A DNA stretch of 8,655 nucleotides from Spirosomataceae bacterium (GTDB lineage: Bacteria; Bacteroidota; Bacteroidia; Cytophagales; Spirosomataceae): contig JANQUM010000108.1 in the NCBI GenBank assembly GCA_030731175.1, positions 313 to 8,967 of the forward strand, written 5' to 3'. A program made the position numbers and the translations under genes. Below, in pieces: positions 1 through 6,701 of the stretch (position 1 is the first letter of the stretch; each line of letters begins with the position of its first letter). The notes under the pieces were generated by a model. It made no database searches, had not been told where the DNA came from, and worked only from the letters and a program-made list of their open reading frames with translations.

Positions 1-798
1 CACAAAGCCTTGTCCGCCGCCGTTAATCTTGGCGGAGGTTGTTGCTATATTTCCTAAGAAATTTCCCGGGTATGTGCTTCGCTTGGCGTACTGTTGACTA
101 TTATTGATTGTCCAAAATTGTTTTTCAGCATCGTTTTCAAAAAAGTAGCCGTTATTGTTCGCCATAAATCCCGTCAGCAGTACATTTTCTTTAATTCGAT
201 CGCCAGCTGTTAAGGCGTTTTCGTCTCGCATCCAAATATCGCGGACGTACGAAATGCCATTCGGGAAATTATCATTTATGGTGTATCCTGAGCCAATCAG
301 CGAAAAATACCCTACTTGCTCAAACCTTCCCGTAATCGCAAAAACACCTAACATCATTGCCGAATAACGTGGCAGACCGGGCGTAATTGAAAGAACCCAA
401 CGCTCAGATTGTGGGTCGAAATTGCCAGAAGCTAAAGTGTTGCCGTCTGAGTTTCCAACAACGTTTAAAACGCTGAAATCATCTACCAACACATCGTCGT
501 TGAGGGTATCTTGCCGCCACATAACTCCCGTGTACATGGTAGCGGGGGTTGTCCGGATTGCTCCATCATTGAAGAAAAACGTGGAGGGTGAGCGTAGCTT
601 CTTCCACATCGGCGAATCGGGGGTTAAAATCGGTGGAATCTCTGTTGCTGGGGTTAAGTTCTCAGGAACTGCTGTGGGGTCTTTACATGAGAAAAGGCTC
701 AAAACCGACAAAGCTAACGTAAGTATCTGGGTAAGAGTAATCGTCTTAAATCCGGTAGGTTTTGTTCGTCCTTGTTTATCTAAAATTCGTTGTCTCAT
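1..798 (-). CDS. Kelch-like repeat lipoprotein, N-terminal part (truncated at window edge)
   Basis: The minus-strand frame is open from an ATG pair at 822/819 down to base 1, so the C-terminus lies outside the window. I chose the ATG at 798 because it gives a shorter charged n-region before the hydrophobic stretch (TQILTLALSVLSLFSC) and has AAGGAGG two bases upstream; the 822 or 819 starts would overlap the DUF4249 stop by 17 or 14 bases. The lipobox LFSC puts the lipidated Cys at residue 38 and predicts export and membrane anchoring. The visible end reads GFMANNNGYFF, then QFWTINN, then GGGQGF, which fits the Gxx-GY-FW-W pattern of degenerate Kelch repeats (beta-propeller); this assignment is inferred by eye. 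It is third in an operon after the TonB receptor and DUF4249 genes, so it is probably a surface-exposed partner of that uptake system. The ligand is unknown. Confidence 0.7.
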   Translation of the reverse strand, partial: MRQRILDKQGRTKPTGFKTITLTQILTLALSVLSLFSCKDPTAVPENLTPATEIPPILTPDSPMWKKLRSPSTFFFNDGAIRTTPATMYTGVMWRQDTLNDDVLVDDFSVLNVVGNSDGNTLASGNFDPQSERWVLSITPGLPRYSAMMLGVFAITGRFEQVGYFSLIGSGYTINDNFPNGISYVRDIWMRDENALTAGDRIKENVLLTGFMANNNGYFFENDAEKQFWTINNSQQYAKRSTYPGNFLGNIATTSAKINGGGQGFV

Positions 799-805
799 TT
801 CCTCC

Positions 806-1855
806 TTATCTACTTCCATCATTAAATTTTACTTGCCAAACCGTTGGCTGATTGCATCCATAAAACGGGAACGTGAGCTGACAATCTGCATTTGACTTAA
901 ACTCTTCTATCAATGGCGGAGCTACTTCTCTGTTTGGTACATCCGAAACGGTGATTTTTGCGGGGTCGGCTACTATGCGTTTGGTGGCAACAGAAACCAC
1001 GTTAAAAAAGCCGAGGGCAGATTCTTTAGAATCGACTACGTTTACCATATTTCCGACAATCGTTGAAGGCAGCGGATCAAAAATACTTCCCGTGCGGGTG
1101 CGTTGCTCTTGGTATTGTCGCCAATAAGTATAGGCTTCTTTTGAAATGGCTTCTTGCCGTATTTCGACGTACTGCAAAGACAGCGGTGCGGCTTTAGTTA
1201 TAGGAGAATAGAAGGCCAATCGTCCGATAATATTCCTGCCGTTAATGTAAGTATCTGCTAAAATATTTGCCGAGGCGTTGCTATTGTAGGCCCAGCACGA
1301 GCCACTGCACGTAGAACCCGGAGTACCACTTTGTGTATTTTTTAGCGAGATAGAAACGCCGCCCCATTTGTAGTAGTCAGTTGATGCTGCGGGATCTTTA
1401 GTGTTGACGTAGAAGCGGATAAAGTCGGTTGTTTTGTCGGTATAAATACTATCAATTGGAGCCACTTCTTTCATTTTTTGAAGGGCAGATTGAAATACTT
1501 TTCCGTCGGGCATTTCAATTTTTAGTGCGTAAGATTTGCCAATTTTGCACTCATAATCGATACCTGTTTGATACAAAGCGGGTTGATAAATATTTTGTAA
1601 GAATTGGGTAGAATCTCCGCTGTCGTCGAATAACGTCACTCTCGCACCATTTACGGCGAGGTTAGAGGTGATTAGATTTCCCGAAACGAAATTTCCCGAA
1701 TAACTCAACCGCAAAGTGTAGGGTGGTTTGGCATTTGAAACGCCACCATCTACTACCAAAGTTGGCGATAAATTCCTGTACGGAAGATCCACCCGCTCGA
1801 TACAAGAAGCAAGCAGGAAGCAGCTTAAAATGGATATAAAAAGTTTTACTTTCAT
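806..1855 (-). CDS. DUF4249 domain-containing outer-membrane lipoprotein
   Basis: The 349-residue protein has a classic lipoprotein signal: a short Lys-bearing start, a hydrophobic core and the lipobox LLASC with the lipidated Cys at residue 18. The N-terminal half (about 30-120) looks like a beta-sandwich. The second half carries patterns I associate with DUF4249: EAYTYWRQYQEQ at 240-251, a GNMVN/LGFF stretch at 268-284, and a terminal Cys-x8-Cys followed by a Trp (C325, C334, W340). A second Cys pair, C183 and C187, precedes W188, so extracellular disulfides are possible. DUF4249 proteins are commonly encoded beside TonB-dependent receptors in Bacteroidota; their molecular role is not established, and action as a receptor accessory or ligand-capturing lipoprotein is inference. 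It lies 63 bases downstream of the receptor gene and overlaps or abuts the Kelch-like gene, so cotranscription is likely. A hairpin lies just before its ATG. Confidence 0.9.
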   Translation of the reverse strand: MKVKLFISILSCFLLASCIERVDLPYRNLSPTLVVDGGVSNAKPPYTLRLSYSGNFVSGNLITSNLAVNGARVTLFDDSGDSTQFLQNIYQPALYQTGIDYECKIGKSYALKIEMPDGKVFQSALQKMKEVAPIDSIYTDKTTDFIRFYVNTKDPAASTDYYKWGGVSISLKNTQSGTPGSTCSGSCWAYNSNASANILADTYINGRNIIGRLAFYSPITKAAPLSLQYVEIRQEAISKEAYTYWRQYQEQRTRTGSIFDPLPSTIVGNMVNVVDSKESALGFFNVVSVATKRIVADPAKITVSDVPNREVAPPLIEEFKSNADCQLTFPFYGCNQPTVWQVKFNDGSR

Positions 1856-1861
1856 AATATT

Positions 1862-1881
1862 CCCTCGGCTGAAACCGTGGG
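1862..1881 (-). repeat. Imperfect hairpin in the receptor-DUF4249 gap
   Basis: Read on the minus strand, CCC-A-CGG, a six-base loop, then CCG-A-GGG forms a 6-bp stem with a central A-A mismatch. It ends about six bases before the DUF4249 ATG and has no T-run, so it does not look like an intrinsic terminator. It could be an mRNA processing or stability element, a translational control hairpin, or one copy of a dispersed intergenic palindrome. The sequence shows only the structure; the role is unknown. Confidence 0.5.
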
Positions 1882-1918
1882 TGGTTAATCGTTAGTTATT
1901 TTTCTACGTTCGGCATGC

Positions 1919-4279
1919 TCAAAAATTATACGTCACATTTATTCCGGGAATTGCCGTTGCGAAGACTGATAATTGATAGGCTTGAATGGTGTACGCGGTA
2001 CTGGCGAAAAAGATAGAATACGGATTTCGGCGGCTGTAAAAGTTATACAACGAGAAACCGTAAGTCCAGTATTTTTCTTGTTCTAAATTCTTTCGAGTGT
2101 CTTTCAGTAACGAAAAATCGAGTCGGTTGTAGGCTGGAATTCTGTCTAAATTTCTGGATGAATAATCAATAACCGTTGTGCCGATGAGTTTATAAGTTCG
2201 GTCGGGGTAAGTTATAGGCCTACCGGATGAAAAAATGTAATTAGATGAGAATGTCCAGCCCCCTCCAATAAAAAATTGCCCCGAAACGGATAAATTATGC
2301 GGCTTATCAAATGTACTCGGAAACCACTCGCCGGCGTTTATTTGCTCAGACGGAAACTCAGACGCAACCTGAGCAAATGTGCGTGAATACGTATAAGCAA
2401 CGCTTCCTTTCAGCCGTCCTTTGTTTTTTTGTAGGCTAAACTCCACGCCGTATGCTTTGCCCTTGGCGGCAAGTAATTCTGTCTCGATGGTTGGATTAAA
2501 ATAGAGCCTCGCACCGTTTTTGTATTCTACTAAATTGTCTATTTTTTTGTAATAGCCTTCTACTGAGACTTCGTAAGTGTTTTCGTTTAGATTCTTGAAA
2601 AGTCCTAACGAAAGCTGATCTGCTAATTGAGGTGGAATGTACGAGTCTGAAACCTTCCAGAAATCGACGGGTGAAATGGCCGTTGTATTAGAAATCAAGT
2701 GAACGTACTGCCGCATTTTGTTATAATTCAGCTTTATGGCCAGGGCGTTTCTTAATTCAAAACGAAGCGAAAGGCGTGGTTCAAAACCGCCGTATTTTTT
2801 CACTACTTCGCCTTTTGAAAATACCGTACTGTCAGCTAAAGATTCTGTTGAACGGCTTTGATTGGGGAAATACGAATAAACTGTTTTTGGACCAACGTGG
2901 CTAAACTGCGAATACCTTACTCCGGCTTGCAAACTTATTTTATTAGAAATGGCATAGTCCAGACTCAAATAGGGGGCAGTTTCGAGGGCAAACTCGTCCG
3001 GAATTTTTAAGTTGATGATGTTAGAGGTACTACTCTCAGGAACTAAGTTGCCTCCGTTTATTTGATACCGAATGGCATTTACCCCAATATCAAACTTTAA
3101 TTTTTCGGTAGCCGAATAAAGCACCGAAGCCCGCAGCTCATGATGCTTCACACCCGAAGTAAGTGTAAAATCATAGGCCTCTAAGCTACTTGAAACGCCA
3201 AATGCATAATTTACAGCAACGGCTTGCAGGTTAAAAGATAGCTTGTCATTAATCACTCGGTCGTATTTCAACGCTGCAGTTCGTGTTTTGGCAAAATAAA
3301 GGGTATCTGCGGTAAACTGGAAATTATCAAAACTTGCGTACGAACTAAGCGATAGTATATTTTTTGCGTTGATGCGGTAATTTAACTTGAGGTTAAAATC
3401 ATCAAAAAATGCTCTACTCTGATTTGTTGGAGCCGGAAATTTGCTAATCGCAAAATTGGGGTAGGCAATTCGGGCGGCCGCCAAAAAGCTAATTTTATTG
3501 TTCAGAATCGGGCCTTCTAAGAGTACTTTGCTTGTCAAAATTCCGGCACTTACGCTTCCTTTTAGTTTTTCAAAATTGCCTGTCTTGGTAGTCATATCGA
3601 GCAAGGAAGAAAGCCGACCACCAAACTGTGCCGGTACGCCAGATTTATAGAGACTTACGCCCGCAATTGCATCCGAATTCATGGCACTCACAAAGCCCAA
3701 CAGGTGCGAAGTGTTGTAGATGGGCATTCCGTCAAGTAAAACGAGGTTTTGATCTACTCGCCCGCCACGCACATTGAAGCCTCCGGCTCCTTCGCCAATA
3801 GTTGAAATTCCGGGTTGTAATGTCAGGGCTTTTATAATATCCGCTTCTCCGAAAACGACTGGAATTTTCTTCAGATTTTTCATCTCAAGTCGTACAACAC
3901 CCATTTGCGTTTCACGAATATTTTTGTCTGCCTTGTTTGCTTTGATAATAACTTCGTCGAGGTCTTTTACGGCTTGCGAAAGCTGTACTTCTTTATAAAT
4001 GTCTTTGTTTAAATCGATGGTTATATTCTGTGATTGAAAACCGAGGCTTTTTACAATCATAGTATAGTAGCCTTCGGGCAAAGTAATAAAAAACTTGCCG
4101 AGGCTATCGGTCAAGATTCCACCGTTCATTCCTATAAAGAAAATATTAGCTTTTGGGATCGGAGCGTTATCCTCTAAAGCAGTTACCGTTCCACTTAACG
4201 TATAGCGTTTTTGTTGGGCGTACGTTTCTTGCGAAATTAAGCTTATAATCAGTAAAGTTAGTAAATAGTATTTTTTCAA
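1919..4279 (-). CDS. TonB-dependent receptor with carboxypeptidase-regulatory-like N-domain
   Basis: This 786-residue outer-membrane active transporter would import a ligand using TonB/ExbBD energy. The order is: signal peptide 1-21 (cleavage near TYA-QQ), a carboxypeptidase-regulatory-like beta domain at about 25-103 (LSGTV start, GYYTMIVKSLGF), a linker with a TonB-box-like DLDEVIIKA at 107-115, a plug at about 118-232 (FNVRGG at 168-173, LLDGMPIYN at 181-189, PAQFGGRLSS at 216-225), and a beta-barrel of about 550 residues ending in the aromatic NVTYNF. The length is ordinary for receptors that work without SusD. The start codon is TTG at 4279. There is no in-frame ATG or GTG between it and an upstream stop, and the next Met (residue 51) would remove the signal peptide. 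An ATG at 4287 is out of frame and meets a TGA after three codons. The substrate cannot be read from the sequence. DUF4249 and Kelch-like lipoprotein genes follow. Confidence 0.93.
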   Translation of the reverse strand: MKKYYLLTLLIISLISQETYAQQKRYTLSGTVTALEDNAPIPKANIFFIGMNGGILTDSLGKFFITLPEGYYTMIVKSLGFQSQNITIDLNKDIYKEVQLSQAVKDLDEVIIKANKADKNIRETQMGVVRLEMKNLKKIPVVFGEADIIKALTLQPGISTIGEGAGGFNVRGGRVDQNLVLLDGMPIYNTSHLLGFVSAMNSDAIAGVSLYKSGVPAQFGGRLSSLLDMTTKTGNFEKLKGSVSAGILTSKVLLEGPILNNKISFLAAARIAYPNFAISKFPAPTNQSRAFFDDFNLKLNYRINAKNILSLSSYASFDNFQFTADTLYFAKTRTAALKYDRVINDKLSFNLQAVAVNYAFGVSSSLEAYDFTLTSGVKHHELRASVLYSATEKLKFDIGVNAIRYQINGGNLVPESSTSNIINLKIPDEFALETAPYLSLDYAISNKISLQAGVRYSQFSHVGPKTVYSYFPNQSRSTESLADSTVFSKGEVVKKYGGFEPRLSLRFELRNALAIKLNYNKMRQYVHLISNTTAISPVDFWKVSDSYIPPQLADQLSLGLFKNLNENTYEVSVEGYYKKIDNLVEYKNGARLYFNPTIETELLAAKGKAYGVEFSLQKNKGRLKGSVAYTYSRTFAQVASEFPSEQINAGEWFPSTFDKPHNLSVSGQFFIGGGWTFSSNYIFSSGRPITYPDRTYKLIGTTVIDYSSRNLDRIPAYNRLDFSLLKDTRKNLEQEKYWTYGFSLYNFYSRRNPYSIFFASTAYTIQAYQLSVFATAIPGINVTYNF

Positions 4280-4306
4280 AATTTCATCGGTTAAGTAGCC
4301 TTTATA

Positions 4307-4326
4307 ACTTTATGTGAGCATAAAGT
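4307..4326. promoter_or_regulatory. Perfect 8-bp inverted repeat upstream of the receptor gene
   Basis: ACTTTATG and CATAAAGT are exact reverse complements separated by four bases (TGAG). The element lies 28-47 bases before the TTG start of the receptor. Its low GC content and lack of a T-run argue against a terminator. It could be a dimeric repressor operator or a 5'-UTR hairpin. No regulator gene is visible in the window. Confidence 0.4.
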
Positions 4327-4429
4327 ATAAGAACATTTACACCGCAATTTACAATAAGTTTTAAAGTAAATCTGCCGAATTTAGCGTCATTATTATTTGC
4401 AGGAAGAAAGCAGAAAACTACTTGGTGGC

Positions 4430-4610
4430 TTACTCAATAAAATCCGGCGTTAGAATGTCTTCTTTCAAAATACTTCGGTCGAAACCTTTTCGGCTCAATG
4501 CCCAGCAATCGAGCCAAGAAATACCCCATTTCCCGAAAGCTGTAAGCTACTACCGGAAGAAGATCATCTACGGTAATGCAGATTTGCTTTTTGCTGGGCG
4601 AAGGATAGCG
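4430..4610 (-). pseudogene. Remnant of a polysaccharide-deacetylase-like gene (internally deleted)
   Basis: The minus strand encodes protein-like sequence in two frames. From 4610 one frame reads KKQICITVDDLLPVVAYSFRE, which resembles the first strand and metal-binding Asp-Asp motif (T-x-DD) that opens the NodB/polysaccharide deacetylase fold. Shortly after, near 4525, another frame reads GISWLDCWALSRKGFDRS and then a tail TPDFIE before TAA at 4430-4432. I recall a W-x-x-x-WA followed by TPxFI tail near the C-terminus of Bacteroidota members, so the two pieces look like the N- and C-terminal ends of one gene joined by a large internal deletion. An in-frame stop and no start codon lie upstream, where further frameshifts appear to separate a possible signal peptide. 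It cannot be functional. Family assignment is by eye. Confidence 0.42.
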
Positions 4611-4768
4611 AGGAAATTAAAAGTCAGAAAGTGAACGGGTGAAATTTGAGAATCAAATTGATAGTTTTAAATCTGCGGCAATTCCCGCAATAGGTGGGCT
4701 GAGAATGCTTTTTATGTATAATGCGGCTGTCCCTTGAACGTAATATGAGAGCCAATGCTTTCAAATTT

Positions 4769-4789
4769 ATCCTTAAATCCATCCTTAAA
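4769..4789 (+). repeat. 9-bp direct repeat upstream of the three-gene operon
   Basis: ATCCTTAAA occurs twice with a 3-base spacer (12-base period), about 105-125 bases before the first ATG of the operon. This spacing is close to one helical turn and would suit tandem binding of a regulator, but AT-rich sequence makes chance repeats fairly likely. Confidence 0.3.
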
Positions 4790-4892
4790 AAATACCGATT
4801 GACATCATTTTATTCAATTTCGTGTGAATTGTGTGGTAAAATTGCGATTTTGGACGGAAATTCAGGCAAATATTCAAATTCTAATTAGCTAA

Positions 4893-5549
4893 ATGAGCGA
4901 TTTTTTAAAGAAATTAAAGGGCGTTTTTGTGGTGGACGATGGCAGCCAAACGGAAGAAAAACCGCAGCCTGAGCCCGCAAAAGCAACTCCTGTGGTAACT
5001 GCGACACGAACGGTTTCTGCTTCTGTAACGGGTAATGTTTCCGAAAAATTTACGGATATATTGTTACAAGCAATGGAGCGAAATAATCAGGAAGGCTTCG
5101 ATTATATCGAATACAAACGCTCGTTGCAGACACTCGAAAAAATGCCGATGGACGAAAAGACTCGCTATTTCTCGGCGTTTGCGGCGGCTCAGTCGATGGG
5201 AATTAGTCAGCAAAAATTGATTGAATCGGCTGGGTTTTACCTCAATATTTTACAGGTTGAGCAAAAGCAATTTAACGCCGCCACGAACGGTCAGCGGGAA
5301 AAGCAGGTTGGTGGAAAAGAAAATGCCATCAAAAGTCTCGAAAAGTTCATTCAGGAAAAAGGTGAGCTGATTGCGAAATTAACGCAGGAAATTCAGCAAC
5401 ACCAAACCCAAATGGAAGCCATGAAAACCGAAATACAGGAAGCTGTCTTGAAAATTGAAACTACTATGCAAGATTTCAACGCATCGTTTACTAATTTGGA
5501 AGCTCAAATCAACACTGACGTTGAAAAAATGAAAACGTATTTGAAGTAG
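4893..5549 (+). CDS. Soluble coiled-coil protein of the envelope-sensing module
   Basis: I do not recognise a named family. The 218-residue protein has no signal peptide. Residues 1-14 (MSDFLKKLKGVFVV) form a potential amphipathic helix with Lys on one face and Phe/Leu/Val on the other, which could dock on the inner membrane. A Pro/Glu/Ala/Thr/Val-rich linker (about 15-48) follows. Residues 50-130 form a compact helical region with a distinctive pattern: ILLQAMERNNQEGFDYIEYK at 56-75, MPMDEKTRYFSAFAAAQSMG at 84-103, and QKLIESAGFYLNIL at 107-120. The regularity of these blocks suggests a conserved domain. A Gln/Glu/Lys-rich coiled coil fills about 140-218. It opens the operon and is followed 44 bases later by a membrane coiled-coil protein, so coiled-coil pairing between the two products is a reasonable guess. 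The ATG at 4893 is preceded by AT-rich sequence without a Shine-Dalgarno site. Confidence 0.85.
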   Translation: MSDFLKKLKGVFVVDDGSQTEEKPQPEPAKATPVVTATRTVSASVTGNVSEKFTDILLQAMERNNQEGFDYIEYKRSLQTLEKMPMDEKTRYFSAFAAAQSMGISQQKLIESAGFYLNILQVEQKQFNAATNGQREKQVGGKENAIKSLEKFIQEKGELIAKLTQEIQQHQTQMEAMKTEIQEAVLKIETTMQDFNASFTNLEAQINTDVEKMKTYLK

Positions 5550-5593
5550 CTGTTGATACTAACTTAAAAACTAAATAACACATTAATTATATT

Positions 5594-6577
5594 ATGGAAT
5601 TACAAGAAACTAAGCCAAAGTCGTTTTGGGAAAAACCCGAAGGAAAAACTGGAATGCTCGGACTTGCCGGGCTTACTATCGGTGGTGGGTATTTACTTTA
5701 TAAATCATTGCCGTTTTTAATTGCTCTCGCTTCAAACACGTTGTATTTGGCGGGTTTGCTGATTGCATTGGCTGCGTTGGTTTACATGGTGCTCGATCCC
5801 AAGATGCGGCAAATGGTGTTTTACATCTACAAAAGTTTCATGCGGTGGATTACGGGAATCTTCGTGCAGATTGACCCCATCGGAATCCTGAAAACTTACG
5901 TGGACGAACTACGCGGAAATCTCGGTAAAATGAATGGGCAAATCACCCAACTTAAAGGTCAGATGGTAAATCTAAAAACCATTATTGATACCAACGCCAA
6001 GCAAATTCAAAACGATTTGAACCTCGCCAGTAAAGCGAAAGAAACTGATAAGCAGGCACTTATGGTCTTAAAAGCCCGCAAGGCCGGACGCTTGAAGGAA
6101 TCGAATTTGAAACTCACGGATTTGTACCGAAAAATGGAAATTCTGTACAGAGTTCTCGGTAAAATGTACGAAAATTCGGAAATAATGCTCGAAGATGTGA
6201 AAGACCAAGTAATGGTAAAAGAGCAGGAACGCAAAGCAATAAGAGCGAGCCACGGAGCGATGAAATCGGCGATGAATATCCTTGCCGGAAACAAAGACCA
6301 ACGCTATATGTTCGATATGGCACTTGAAAGCATCGCCGAAGATGTCAGCCAAAAAGTGGGCGAAATGGAGCGTTTCATGGAGATGTCATCCAATTTCATG
6401 GATTCCATCGACTTACAAAACGGAGTCTTTGAAGAAGAAGGACTTGCCATGCTTGAAAAGTGGGAAAACGAAGGTGTTTCCCTCTTACTCGGAACCGATA
6501 AAGACCTCCTCGTTAGCGGGGTGGACGTTGGTAAAACAGGGCATCCAAATAATCAATACGATCGGTTGTTTGATTGA
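5594..6577 (+). CDS. Two-TM membrane protein with PspA/Vipp1-like coiled coil
   Basis: The 327-residue protein has two hydrophobic segments, about 21-45 (Gly/Leu rich) and 48-67, then a basic stretch (KMRQM, IYKSFMRW) consistent with positive-inside placement of both termini in the cytoplasm. Residues about 95-290 are almost entirely helical and charged. The layout resembles PspA: a DPIGILKTYVDELRGNL entry helix at 94-110, a long first hairpin, an Ala/Lys/Arg-rich segment (KQALMVLKARKAGRL at 153-167), a second hairpin (LYRKMEILYRVLGKMYEN at 177-194), an Ala-bearing segment RASHGAMKSAMNILAG at 217-232, and a late helix VGEMERFMEM at 255-264. PspA family proteins bind and remodel the inner membrane under envelope stress; here the membrane anchor is built in rather than amphipathic. 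The relationship is inferred from layout, not from a search. It lies between the soluble coiled-coil gene and the SBP-OmpA gene, probably cotranscribed with both. Confidence 0.85.
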   Translation: MELQETKPKSFWEKPEGKTGMLGLAGLTIGGGYLLYKSLPFLIALASNTLYLAGLLIALAALVYMVLDPKMRQMVFYIYKSFMRWITGIFVQIDPIGILKTYVDELRGNLGKMNGQITQLKGQMVNLKTIIDTNAKQIQNDLNLASKAKETDKQALMVLKARKAGRLKESNLKLTDLYRKMEILYRVLGKMYENSEIMLEDVKDQVMVKEQERKAIRASHGAMKSAMNILAGNKDQRYMFDMALESIAEDVSQKVGEMERFMEMSSNFMDSIDLQNGVFEEEGLAMLEKWENEGVSLLLGTDKDLLVSGVDVGKTGHPNNQYDRLFD

Positions 6578-6589
6578 TAAAAGGCAGTT

Positions 6590-6618
6590 AGCTAAGAGCT
6601 AGTGGCTGTTAGCTTTTC
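6590..6618 (+). repeat. Hairpin followed by T-run in the operon gap
   Basis: AGCTAA pairs with TTAGCT; inside it a G-G mismatch precedes a 3-bp AGC/GCT stem closed by a five-base loop, and the outer arm runs into TTTTC. The stem is weak and GC-poor, so it could at most be a partial terminator or processing site between the second and third genes, lowering or tuning expression of the latter. The TTAGC core recurs here and appears inverted (GCTAA) at 6660-6690, suggesting instead a small dispersed intergenic repeat. Confidence 0.35.
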
Positions 6619-6655
6619 TCAAAACAAAAGTTAAGTACATAAAAGGGGGAAGAAC

Positions 6656-6669
6656 AGGAGCTAACTCCT
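6656..6669 (+). repeat. Short palindrome in the leader of the SBP-OmpA gene
   Basis: AGGAG and CTCCT flank CTAA to make a 5-bp hairpin about 33-46 bases before the ATG at 6702. It can sequester the only AGGAG in the leader, but that AGGAG is too far from the ATG to be a ribosome binding site, so a translational role is unlikely. It is part of the GCTAA-rich repeat text described nearby. Confidence 0.3.
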
Positions 6670-6701
6670 AAAACTCTAACCCGCTAATTCCTAAAATACA
6701 A

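Larger units (their letters stand above)
4280..4892. other. Divergent intergenic region
   Basis: About 610 bases separate the minus-strand receptor operon from the plus-strand three-gene operon, so both promoters should lie here. I could not place either convincingly: no clean Bacteroidota TTTG / TAnnTTTG pair with 19-21 spacing is visible. What can be seen is an inverted repeat at 4307-4326, a decayed deacetylase-like remnant at 4430-4610, a small hairpin at 4674-4689 (TGCGG/CCGCA, loop of six), and a direct repeat at 4769-4789. The 70-codon plus-strand frame at 4422-4634 lies antisense to the remnant and is not supported as a gene. Confidence 0.6.

Noticed and set aside
155..367. 70-codon plus-strand open frame
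   Set aside because: Antisense to the Kelch-like lipoprotein; a shadow of that coding frame.
422..895. 157-codon plus-strand open frame
   Set aside because: It runs antisense across the Kelch-like gene start and the DUF4249 end, both of which have signal peptides and family features; the translation has no recognisable motif.
4422..4634. 70-codon plus-strand open frame in the divergent intergenic region
   Set aside because: It lies opposite the deacetylase-like remnant, has a basic low-information translation, and no promoter or partner gene is visible.
4818..4844. Possible Bacteroidota promoter (TTTC ... TAAAATTG) before the three-gene operon
   Set aside because: The -7-like element has one mismatch to TAnnTTTG, and the -33-like element is mismatched with only 15 bases between them, shorter than the usual 19-21.
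6007..6352. Overlapping minus-strand frames of 69-95 codons
   Set aside because: Three mutually overlapping antisense frames inside the PspA-like gene, rich in Phe, Leu and Ser as expected from the complement of helical coding sequence.
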